Shown piece after piece: positions 1 through 6,211 of a DNA stretch of 6,872 nucleotides. Origin of the DNA: Bacteroidota bacterium (lineage in GTDB: Bacteria; Bacteroidota; Bacteroidia; Bacteroidales; PUMT01); the NCBI GenBank assembly GCA_003567115.1, contig PXAP01000015.1, positions 1 to 6,872 of the forward strand, written 5' to 3'. The notes under the pieces were generated by a model. It did not search any database, had not been told where the DNA came from, and saw nothing but the letters and a program-made list of their open reading frames with translations. The translations under genes were made by a program, and so were the position numbers. Each line of letters opens with the position of its first letter. Positions within the stretch are counted from its first letter, which is position 1.

Positions 1-603
1 GAATTGATAAAAGACAAGCTTAATCATCATAATACAGGTGAAATTGAGCAATATATCAAAATTGCCTCCAGTTCGGCACACAGTGCAATCAACCTGCTCG
101 ACAACCTTGCGGAGTGGGCAATTCTGCAAAACAAGGGACAGAAATTCAGCCCGGTTAAAATCAATCTGAAGAAATTCATCGCCGGCGAAATAGAAAATTT
201 AAGCACCTATGCAAACCATAAAAAGATCAGTCTGAATTTCTCCATAACCCCTGATTTGAATGTATACCTGGATCTTCAGATGGCCAGGACAATACTGAGG
301 AATCTGATAAGTAACGCTATCAAATTTACCGATACCGGAGGTGAGATAACTGTAAGTGCCAGCGAATGCCACACTCATGTTGAAATAACTGTAACTGACA
401 ATGGTATAGGCATCTCTGCAGAAAACCAAAAAAAAATATTCGCAAATGAAAAAATTCTTCTGGGACAACTCACAAGGAACAGACAAGGCTCGGGTTTAGG
501 ATTAAAGCTTTGCAATGAATTTGCTGAGATGCACGGTGGGCAAATCAGTCTGGAAAGCAAGTTAGGTACAGGAAGTAAATTTAGATTCACATTGCCGGTT
601 TAA
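1..603 (+). CDS. Histidine kinase, C-terminal part (5' end outside window)
   Basis: Sensor histidine kinase fragment: the open frame runs in from base 1, so the N-terminus and the phospho-accepting histidine box are missing. The first 50 or so codons look like the second helix of a dimerisation domain (LLDNLAEWA). An HATPase_c domain follows, with N box LRNLISNAIKFT (295-330), G1 box DNGIGI (from 397), F-box-like QKKIF and G2 box GSGLGLKL (487-510). The protein ends at LPV soon after the ATPase fold, so no receiver domain is fused at the C-terminus. By family it autophosphorylates and passes phosphate to a response regulator. Input domains and partner cannot be seen. An internal TTG at position 4 is open in this frame but is not a credible start. 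The next gene on the same strand begins 118 bp downstream; I see no strong terminator between them, so co-transcription is possible but unproven. Confidence 0.93.
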   Translation, partial: ELIKDKLNHHNTGEIEQYIKIASSSAHSAINLLDNLAEWAILQNKGQKFSPVKINLKKFIAGEIENLSTYANHKKISLNFSITPDLNVYLDLQMARTILRNLISNAIKFTDTGGEITVSASECHTHVEITVTDNGIGISAENQKKIFANEKILLGQLTRNRQGSGLGLKLCNEFAEMHGGQISLESKLGTGSKFRFTLPV

Positions 604-721
604 TCTTAAATTCACTTATCAGGATTTATTGAATATTTTTACATATTTTGTTATTTTAGGAACAAAAACAATAATACCAACAACCTGCAAGTGTTCTGCA
701 ATATAAAGTATATATCTGACT

Positions 722-3643
722 ATGAGTGCAAGGAAACAGATATCACAAGTATCTCCTGAAGTTAAAGCAAAGGATCCGCATACCAGCCGGTTCCCAATTG
801 CTGGTATCGGTGCATCTGCCGGGGGACTTGAGGCACTAGAGCAGTTTCTTTTAAATATTCCTGAAAATAGCGGAATGGCATATGTTGTGGTACAGCATCT
901 GGATCCCACCCAAAAAGGTATGCTGCCGGAACTTCTTCAGCGTGCCTCCAGAATGAAAGTGTACCAGGCAAGAAACCGGATGGCTGTTAAGCAAAATTGT
1001 GTATATGTAATACCTCCCAACAAAAGTATGTCAATATCAAAGGGAGTACTGCATCTGTCAGCACCACAGGAATCCAGGGGAAAAAGACTCCCGGTTGATT
1101 TTTTTTTCCGCTCACTTGCAGACGACCGGAAGGAACTGAGCATAGGCATTATTCTTTCAGGAATGGGTTCAGACGGCAGTCTGGGACTACGTGCCATAAA
1201 AGAAAATAACGGAATCGTATTGGTGCAGGAACCATCCACTGCAAAATTTGACAGCATGCCGCGTAATGCCATCGATTCTGTTGTAGCCGATATTGTGGCT
1301 TCTCCAGACGACCTGCCCGGCAGGCTAATGGATTTTTTAAACCATATCCCCGTCGGTTCGGGTAAGGACATGGAGGTTAGAGACAAAAGTGCTCTGGAGA
1401 AAATTGTTTTATTGTTGCGGACCTATACGGGCAATGACTTTTCATTGTACAAGAAAAACACGATGTATCGCCGCATAGAAAGACGAATGGGTGTTCATAA
1501 AATTGATAAAATCGCATCGTATGTAAAAATTTTGCAGGAGAATCCAAAAGAAGGCGACATACTGTTTAAAGAAGTGCTGATCGGGGTCACGAATTTTTTC
1601 CGTGATCCTGATGTCTGGGAGCAACTGGCGAACACTGTTATTACTGATGCAATAGTTAAATTACCGGCCGGTTCAGTATTGCGGGCCTGGGTGCCGGGAT
1701 GCTCTACTGGTGAAGAAGCATTTACACTGGCAATTATTTTTAAAGAAACGGTCGAAAAGACCAGTCCGCAAAAAAATATCAAATTGCAGATATTTGCCAC
1801 CGACCTTGACAATGATGCAATCGAGGTAGCCAGGAAAGGCATTTATCCTGTAAATATTACAACTGATATATCGGTTGATCGTTTGAACCGTTATTTCGCA
1901 AGATCAGATGAGGGTTATTGTATCAATGCAGAAATACGGGAAATGGTAGTCTTTGCACAGCATAACATTATTATGCATCCCCCTTTCATCAATATTGATA
2001 TCATTTCATGCCGTAACCTGCTTATATATCTGGATGCAGAACTGCAGAAAAAAATAATCGGACTTTTTTACTACAGTCTTAATATTAATGGAATTTTGCT
2101 TCTTGGCAACTCTGAAACGATCGGCACCCTGGGCCATCTTTTCAACGCAGTGGATGCCAAACATAAAATTTATACACCATCGGCCAACGCCCTGGCACCC
2201 GGTATGTTTAATTTCCCCTCTGCATTTTCACGCCCAAAACCCGAAAATATTGCGATCCAACCGGTCCGGGACAGTGCCGGTTCTATTGAAGCAATTGCCG
2301 ATCAACTGCTGCAGAAGCAGTTTACACCTCCCGGTGTTGTGGTAAATGAAAAAGGTGACATAATTTACATAAGCGGTCGGACGGGAAAATACCTCGAGCC
2401 TGCTTCCGGTAAAGCAAATATGAATATTTTTGCAATGCTAAGGGAAGGTTTGCGCCAGGAAATTCCTGTTGCTTTCAATCAGGCTATTATAAAACAGGGC
2501 TCAATTGTTTTGCATAATATCAAAGTAGGGACAAACGGCAACAGACAAAATGTAGATGTTAAAATACAATGGATAGATAAGCCGGAGCAAATAAAAGGCA
2601 TGCTCATGATTACTTTTATTGATTCACCGGAGATTCCCGGTACCATGCAAAATTCTGAAAAAGTTAAAAAATCGTCCGGTGGCAGTTCGAGGGAATCTGA
2701 ACTTGAGAAAGAGTTGCAGCATTTGCGGGAGCGGATGCAGAGCACCATGGAGGAGATGCAGACCTCTCAGGAGGAACAGAAATCTACAAATGAAGAGTTG
2801 CAATCAGCCAACGAAGAATTGCAATCCACAAATGAGGAACTTACCAGCTCAAAGGAAGAGATGCAAAGCCTGAATGAGGAACTTCAGACGGTGAACGCGG
2901 AACTTCAGGCTAAGGTTGATGATTATTCAAGGGTTGAGAATGACATGAAAAACCTGTTAAACAGCACCGACATAGCTACTTTGTTTCTGGACAAGGAATT
3001 GAATATCCGCCGCTATACCAACCAGGCAACTAAAATTTTCAAGCTTATTAAAAGCGACATTGGCAGGCCATTCACCGATCTGGTTTCCAGTCTGGATTAT
3101 CCCGGAATGACCGGTGACGCTCTGGAAGTGCTTAGATCCCTTATATTTATACAAAAGCAGATCCCCGGCAAGAACCGTCAGTGGTTTTCGGTACGCATCA
3201 TGCCATACCGGACTCTTGATGACAGGATAGACGGGCTTGTCATAACGTTTATCAACATCACCGATCTGATGAAGGCGGCGGAAAAATTATACCAAAAAGA
3301 GCAAATCCAGAAGTTGCTCCTTGATTCAGCGTCCGGGATATTTATTCAACTATCAAACGACCTTAAAATAATCGAATTTAATCATGAAGCCGAAAAATAT
3401 TTTGGCACAAAGCGTTCAGATGCAATAAATCAGGAATTTATTCAAATGTTCCTTCCCCAACCGGTGCAGAAAAAGACGGAAAGATTGTTGAATAAGATGT
3501 TAAAAGATCGGGAGGATGGGAAATTCAGGGTACAGATTATTTCAACCGGTGAAAATATGCCGGTTGTTGAATGGTCGGTAAAAATTATTTTAAATAAACA
3601 GAAAACATCAACAGGATTGATTTTAACTACTAAAAATAAATAG
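722..3643 (+). CDS. CheB-CheR-PAS multidomain fusion protein
   Basis: 973-residue cytoplasmic signalling protein. CheB methylesterase (about 24-210) keeps the catalytic triad: Ser32 in GIGASAGG, His59 in VQHLDP and Asp151 in GMGSDG. CheR follows: an N-terminal helical part (about 222-280) and a SAM-dependent methyltransferase (about 290-485) with the GCSTGEEA motif at 326-333 and CRNLLIYL at 430-437. A first PAS-like domain lies at about 521-634. A long coiled coil (about 658-745) has eight exact heptads at 674-729. PAS domains follow at about 744-850 and 862-971, and there is no HisKA or ATPase domain. CheR methylates and CheB demethylates receptor glutamates in chemotaxis. In receptor-poor genomes the substrate of such fusions is unknown. 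The CheB part has no receiver domain, so control presumably comes from the PAS domains or a partner kinase. The ATG at 722 was chosen because the CheB fold starts about 24 residues later; no Shine-Dalgarno is seen. Confidence 0.95.
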   Translation: MSARKQISQVSPEVKAKDPHTSRFPIAGIGASAGGLEALEQFLLNIPENSGMAYVVVQHLDPTQKGMLPELLQRASRMKVYQARNRMAVKQNCVYVIPPNKSMSISKGVLHLSAPQESRGKRLPVDFFFRSLADDRKELSIGIILSGMGSDGSLGLRAIKENNGIVLVQEPSTAKFDSMPRNAIDSVVADIVASPDDLPGRLMDFLNHIPVGSGKDMEVRDKSALEKIVLLLRTYTGNDFSLYKKNTMYRRIERRMGVHKIDKIASYVKILQENPKEGDILFKEVLIGVTNFFRDPDVWEQLANTVITDAIVKLPAGSVLRAWVPGCSTGEEAFTLAIIFKETVEKTSPQKNIKLQIFATDLDNDAIEVARKGIYPVNITTDISVDRLNRYFARSDEGYCINAEIREMVVFAQHNIIMHPPFINIDIISCRNLLIYLDAELQKKIIGLFYYSLNINGILLLGNSETIGTLGHLFNAVDAKHKIYTPSANALAPGMFNFPSAFSRPKPENIAIQPVRDSAGSIEAIADQLLQKQFTPPGVVVNEKGDIIYISGRTGKYLEPASGKANMNIFAMLREGLRQEIPVAFNQAIIKQGSIVLHNIKVGTNGNRQNVDVKIQWIDKPEQIKGMLMITFIDSPEIPGTMQNSEKVKKSSGGSSRESELEKELQHLRERMQSTMEEMQTSQEEQKSTNEELQSANEELQSTNEELTSSKEEMQSLNEELQTVNAELQAKVDDYSRVENDMKNLLNSTDIATLFLDKELNIRRYTNQATKIFKLIKSDIGRPFTDLVSSLDYPGMTGDALEVLRSLIFIQKQIPGKNRQWFSVRIMPYRTLDDRIDGLVITFINITDLMKAAEKLYQKEQIQKLLLDSASGIFIQLSNDLKIIEFNHEAEKYFGTKRSDAINQEFIQMFLPQPVQKKTERLLNKMLKDREDGKFRVQIISTGENMPVVEWSVKIILNKQKTSTGLILTTKNK
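2741..2908 (+). repeat. Eight in-frame 21-bp heptad-coding repeats
   Basis: Eight consecutive degenerate 21-bp units inside the CheB-CheR fusion encode heptads of the form S/T-x-x-E-E-L/M-Q (for example STNEELQ, SANEELQ, SLNEELQ, TVNAELQ). They correspond to residues 674-729 and lie between the first and second PAS domains. The heptad phase is unbroken, which fits a rigid parallel coiled coil that could pass movement between the domains. Codons differ between units, so the repeat is kept at protein level and is not a fresh DNA duplication. Similar NEELQ-rich linkers are a known hallmark of CheB/CheR/PAS fusions. Confidence 0.9.
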
Positions 3644-3645
3644 CT

Positions 3646-4200
3646 ATGAACAGCGTAAACCAATATAATACTAATCTAAGTAGCTTGCGTCGGAAAGCCG
3701 AAGAACTTCTGAAAGAGAAGGAAGTAAAGGAAGAATTACCCGTTATTGATATAGGTGAAAGAAAACTCCTCCACGAATTGCAGGTACATAAGATAGAGCT
3801 GGAGATGCAAAATGAGCAGCTTCGCGAGGCGGTTGAAGTTGCAGAAACGGCCCTGAGGAAGTTTACCATGTTATACGATTCTGCCCCTATGGGTTATCTT
3901 ACCCTCGACCGCGATGGCACTATCTGTGAACTGAATTTCACTGCCTCAGATATGCTTGGTGAACGACGATTCAGTCTGGTCAACAATAATTTTAAACTTT
4001 TTATTAATTATAATTCAATGCCTGTATTTAATAATTTTTTAAACACTGCCTTTAAAAGTCTTACAAAAGAGGCATGCGAAGTGAATATTGGTCAGGATAA
4101 TAATAATTTATTAAGCGTTTACATGGAAGGTATTGTAACAGGTGAAGACCGGAAATGCCTTATTTCAGTTGTTGATATTTCCAAGTTCAAAAAGCAATAA
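3646..4200 (+). CDS. Coiled-coil/PAS protein without output domain
   Basis: 184-residue cytoplasmic protein, probable PAS sensor or adaptor. Residues about 10-72 are charged and helical and include the LLHELQVHKIELEMQNEQL stretch (41-59), typical of the linker before PAS domains in many bacterial kinases and cyclases. One PAS domain follows (about 73-182), with YDSAPMGYLTLDRDGTICELN at its start and ending at VVDISKFKKQ. No kinase, GGDEF or DNA-binding domain is present. The ATG lies 2 bp after the CheB-CheR stop, so the two genes are almost certainly translated from one transcript. The shared domain types suggest hetero-oligomerisation with the fusion protein or with the upstream kinase. It could also be the detached sensor half of what elsewhere is a single PAS-kinase polypeptide. 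The ligand cannot be predicted. Confidence 0.9.
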   Translation: MNSVNQYNTNLSSLRRKAEELLKEKEVKEELPVIDIGERKLLHELQVHKIELEMQNEQLREAVEVAETALRKFTMLYDSAPMGYLTLDRDGTICELNFTASDMLGERRFSLVNNNFKLFINYNSMPVFNNFLNTAFKSLTKEACEVNIGQDNNNLLSVYMEGIVTGEDRKCLISVVDISKFKKQ

Positions 4201-4372
4201 ATTCTATATTTCAGGTAAAGTAATATAAGAATTACTTTTCTGCAGACAGGAGCGAAAAAAATTATGGAGGTTTAACAAACCAGGCTTCTATCAGGAAAAA
4301 ATATTTAAATAAATAATCATTTTAAGAAGGGGTGCGGAGTCAGGTTTTATGGGTTATTCAGGTTATAGTGGA

Positions 4373-4416
4373 AAAAATAAAGCAGAAGTTACCAAGGTAA
4401 CTTCTGCTTTATTTTT
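4373..4416. terminator. Bidirectional intrinsic terminator, 21-bp perfect stem
   Basis: Arms at 4373-4393 and 4396-4416 are fully complementary across 21 bp with only AA between them (the real loop would be at least 4 nt). The core is GCAGAAGTTACC paired with GGTAACTTCTGC. The left arm begins with an A run and the right arm ends with TTTTT, so a U tract follows the hairpin in either direction of transcription. It sits between the plus-strand PAS gene (ends 4200) and the convergent minus-strand beta-barrel gene (ends 4475), as expected for a shared terminator. Confidence 0.9.
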
Positions 4417-4474
4417 AGCTCAGATTCCTTATTCTTACTAAGGTAAATTAACTGGATTACCGTCAAGCACAATA

Positions 4475-4945
4475 TTAAAAGATATACCGGATCGAAACTG
4501 CTCCACCATCGGCCCAAAAGCCCGAGTATCCGTAAAAGTTAAAGGCAGGTTTCCAGTCAACACTTAGATTAAAGGGTATTTCCGCGAAATTGTATTCTAA
4601 TCCTAAAATCCCATCTAGTCCAATAACAGTATAAGATCTGTCATGCTCTCCCCATCCCCTGTTATTACTGTCCCAAAAACCAATATGCGCACCGAAACCA
4701 TAATACCAGTTCAACCTGTCGGTGTCGAAAGCCCTGTTATGAATTTCATAAAGGCCGGTTAACTCAAGTCCTCTCCACCTGCTTGCAATTATTCCCTCCA
4801 GCGCCGCTTTGGAGCCAATAAAATGCTTGATGGTTACACCATTGCCAAATCCGCCCCTGAGTCCTATTCCGGTATTGTAATCCTGAGAGTAGCCGAATGA
4901 GGATAAGCATACTGCAAGCATAATGGTAATTCCAATTTTTTTCAT
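4475..4945 (-). CDS. Small secreted outer-membrane beta-barrel-like protein
   Basis: 156-residue protein of unknown function. It starts MKK and has a hydrophobic signal peptide to about residue 20 (ITIMLAVCLSSFGYSQ), with likely cleavage near Ser20-Gln21. The mature part is rich in Gly, Tyr, Trp and Phe in alternating patterns (GIGLRGGFG, YYGFGAHIGFW, GILGLEYNF) and ends RYIF with a terminal aromatic residue, as expected of an outer-membrane beta barrel. At about 135 mature residues it would be an eight-strand-sized barrel. I prefer the ATG at 4945 to the in-frame TTG at 4954, since the ATG begins a normal signal peptide; no Shine-Dalgarno is visible. The cupin-like gene lies 188 bp upstream on the same strand, and the gene ends at the shared terminator. 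A soluble periplasmic beta-rich protein is the main alternative. Confidence 0.8.
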   Translation of the reverse strand: MKKIGITIMLAVCLSSFGYSQDYNTGIGLRGGFGNGVTIKHFIGSKAALEGIIASRWRGLELTGLYEIHNRAFDTDRLNWYYGFGAHIGFWDSNNRGWGEHDRSYTVIGLDGILGLEYNFAEIPFNLSVDWKPAFNFYGYSGFWADGGAVSIRYIF

Positions 4946-4991
4946 TTTGTTCAATTATTTGTACCCTTTTCGTTTGGCTTTTGGGTTTCGC

Positions 4992-5016
4992 CCTGACTTT
5001 TTAAATCTGTGTCAGG
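4992..5016. promoter_or_regulatory. Inverted repeat upstream of the beta-barrel gene
   Basis: CCTGAC (4992-4997) and GTCAGG (5011-5016) form a 6-bp perfect inverted repeat with a 13-nt spacer, about 47-71 bp before the ATG at 4945. A further G-C pair is possible with one bulged base. It could be an operator half-site pair, a 5' UTR hairpin, or a weak terminator after the cupin-like gene; no U tract follows it on the minus strand. Function is inferred only from position. Confidence 0.35.
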
Positions 5017-5133
5017 CAGAGGTTATATTAATATTTATGAAATTTACTTTTCTTCTTATTTTGCCTGATGTAATCGTGGTTTGTGCGGACTTTCAATTGC
5101 AGAAGTAAATCATGGCCAGTTAGTAAAGTTCGA

Positions 5134-5535
5134 TTAATTCGTTTTTGTCTGATTCGCAATAGTTAAAAGGAAAACAGTTTCTTCAAGAGAGGTTAGCTGG
5201 TACTTTACTTTTTCAGTGATTGTAATAAAATTGCCTTTATCCAGGATTACTGATTCTTTACGTGTATGAAGTCTTAGTTTCCCCTCTAGTAGTTGAATGG
5301 TAATTGAATCGTCTGACTGGAAAGAACTAATTTCTGTTTTGTTCAGCAATGCCGTAATCAGCGTCTTGTTGTCGCTCCTGTTAACCAGAATGATTGACTT
5401 AAGTTTCTTGCTGGAAGCAACGAGACTGCTTTTCATATTGTTAATTAAATCAACCAGGTTGATTTTTGCCAATGAAAGGTTAATGAGTATGTTATCATAA
5501 AAAAGACCATTGTGTTCCAGTGTCCCTGATTGCAT
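5134..5535 (-). CDS. Small cupin-fold protein lacking metal-binding histidines
   Basis: 133 residues, no signal peptide or membrane segment, probably cytoplasmic. The second half has the strand pattern of a single-domain cupin: SITIQLLEGKLRLH (77-90), ESVILDKGNFITI (94-106) and ETVFLLTIA (119-127), with the glycines at turns typical of the fold. Related short cupins in this phylum carry a phrase like QLLEGKL at the same place. The usual metal ligands are missing: the only histidines are H8 and H90, and the position after the second strand pair reads EKVKYQL where a Pro/His is common. A metal-dependent enzyme is therefore unlikely; a binding or regulatory role is more plausible. The ATG at 5535 is the only good start. 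The YtxH-like gene ends 170 bp upstream, so it may have its own promoter, though no clear -33/-7 pair was found. Confidence 0.75.
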   Translation of the reverse strand: MQSGTLEHNGLFYDNILINLSLAKINLVDLINNMKSSLVASSKKLKSIILVNRSDNKTLITALLNKTEISSFQSDDSITIQLLEGKLRLHTRKESVILDKGNFITITEKVKYQLTSLEETVFLLTIANQTKTN

Positions 5536-5584
5536 ATTGGATAATGATTTATCTTAATTAATGTCTGAAATTATTTTATAATAC

Positions 5585-5605
5585 TTTCCAGGGAAGCTCT
5601 GGAAA
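5585..5605. promoter_or_regulatory. Inverted repeat between YtxH-like and cupin-like genes
   Basis: TTTCCAG (5585-5591) and CTGGAAA (5599-5605) form a perfect 7-bp inverted repeat with a 7-nt spacer, 50-70 bp upstream of the cupin-like start. As RNA it would be a modest hairpin downstream of the YtxH-like gene (ends 5706). As DNA it could be a regulator site for the cupin-like gene. The following minus-strand sequence is AT-rich but has no clean T run, so an operator is as likely as a terminator. Confidence 0.4.
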
Positions 5606-5671
5606 ATACTACATTTTTTTAATTGGGAAAAGTAATTTTTAAATGCGGTGCAATCTGTTCTAACCCTGTTT

Positions 5672-5700
5672 GCTTTTAAAATATGATTAATTTAAAAAGC
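5672..5700. terminator. Possible weak AT-rich hairpin after YtxH-like gene
   Basis: GCTTTTAAA (5672-5680) is complementary to TTTAAAAAGC (5691-5700) apart from one extra A. On the minus strand this begins a few bases after the YtxH-like stop at 5706. The stem is AT-rich and weak; position is the main support. Confidence 0.25.
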
Positions 5701-5705
5701 TTTTA

Positions 5706-5957
5706 TTATACCTTTAAACTGTCAGTTACCTCTTCAACTTTTTTGGTTGTAAGCTGTTTCATACCTTTTTGAAGATTCCCGGATACTCTGTCAAGAAATT
5801 CATTGTAATTATTCTTTGCAGATTCCATATAATAGTTTCTTTTTTTTGAAATATTCTTCCTTGTGACCGAGCCCTTATCTGGTGCAAATAAAATGGCTAA
5901 AGCTGCGCCGGCAGTAGCACCAACAATTACTCCACAGCATATTTTTGAAACACCCAT
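5706..5957 (-). CDS. YtxH-like domain protein
   Basis: 83-residue small membrane-anchored protein. Residues about 7-25 form a Gly/Ala-rich hydrophobic segment (CCGVIVGATAGAALAILFAP). It is followed directly by the family signature LFAPDKGSVTRKNI (23-36) and a charged, helical tail. This layout (membrane segment, APxxG..TR motif, amphipathic tail) is that of the YtxH/general-stress family. The biochemical function of the family is not known; the Bacillus namesake belongs to the general stress regulon. A Cys pair at 7-8 near the membrane segment is unusual but could be incidental. The ATG at 5957 immediately precedes the membrane segment. It lies 101 bp downstream of the DUF5670 gene on the same strand, with the GC-rich repeat element in the gap. 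Confidence 0.88.
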   Translation of the reverse strand: MGVSKICCGVIVGATAGAALAILFAPDKGSVTRKNISKKRNYYMESAKNNYNEFLDRVSGNLQKGMKQLTTKKVEEVTDSLKV

Positions 5958-5996
5958 GATTTTTGAATTTTAGTTGCTAATTTAGTTAGTCTTTGG

Positions 5997-6050
5997 TTCC
6001 CGCGTCCTCTGGTCGCGGTATTTTCCTGGCGGGGCTTTGCCCGAAAGGCA
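5997..6050. repeat. GC-rich double-hairpin intergenic element
   Basis: A 54-bp island of about 63% GC (hand count) in an AT-rich gap. Hairpin one (6000-6018): CCGCG paired with CGCGG, a T-T mismatch, then CC paired with GG around a TCT loop. Hairpin two has overlapping alternatives: GGGC-TTT-GCCC (6032-6042) or TGCC-CGAAA-GGCA (6038-6050). Compact paired GC-rich hairpins between genes are typical of REP-like dispersed repeats. A terminator for the DUF5670 gene (minus-strand stop at 6059) is the alternative, though no T run follows. A single copy in this window cannot prove dispersion. Confidence 0.5.
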
Positions 6051-6058
6051 TGTGTGAT

Positions 6059-6211
6059 TTAAACTCTTCTGCCCTGAATAACCTGGAATAAAACGGCTAT
6101 AATTGCAATAACAAGAAGAACATGTATTATGCCTCCTGCATTGTAGCCAATGGAACCCACTGCCCAACCGATTATGAGTATTACAGCAATTATATAAAGT
6201 AGATTTCCCAT
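6059..6211 (-). CDS. DUF5670/lmo0937-family 50-residue membrane protein
   Basis: A 50-residue protein: begins MGNLLYIIAVILIIGWAVG, continues SIGYNAGGIIHVLLVIAIIAV, ends LFQVIQGRRV. It has two hydrophobic segments (about 4-19 and 28-43) joined by a short Gly-rich turn, so it is probably a two-pass helical hairpin in the inner membrane. The sequence closely matches the pattern I know for the lmo0937/DUF5670 mini-proteins (MGNLLY start, G-Y-x-AGG-x-IH turn, basic QGRR end). That family is widespread in Bacteroidota and has no assigned function. A longer overlapping open frame on the same strand (5982-6167) is a shadow: its translation is Cys/Arg/Pro-rich and runs into the GC-rich element. The ATG at 6211 is the only start that gives the family's N-terminus. 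The YtxH-like gene follows 101 bp downstream. Confidence 0.88.
   Translation of the reverse strand: MGNLLYIIAVILIIGWAVGSIGYNAGGIIHVLLVIAIIAVLFQVIQGRRV

Noticed and set aside
640..660. Possible Bacteroidota -7 box upstream of the CheB-CheR gene
   Set aside because: The TATTTTG string lacks the right TAnnTTTG spacing and no matching -33 element lies at the proper distance.
937..1386. 149-codon minus-strand frame inside the CheB-CheR gene
   Set aside because: Antisense to the CheB domain with intact catalytic motifs; composition fits a shadow frame.
4263..4274. Mini-frame ATG GAG GTT TAA after an AGGAG-like string
   Set aside because: Three codons only; the purine string is likely incidental in a phylum that rarely uses Shine-Dalgarno.
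4349..4441. 30-codon frame starting MGYSGYSG on the plus strand
   Set aside because: It runs straight through the terminator stem, has no ribosome site and no recognisable pattern; its YGYSG-like start resembles the neighbouring barrel protein only by chance.
4923..5108. 61-codon plus-strand frame over the start of the barrel gene
   Set aside because: It overlaps the signal-peptide codons of the real gene antisense, and its hydrophobic translation matches no family I know.
5982..6167. 61-codon minus-strand frame rich in Cys, Arg and Pro
   Set aside because: Shadow of the 50-residue DUF5670 gene in another frame; it reads through the GC-rich hairpin element.
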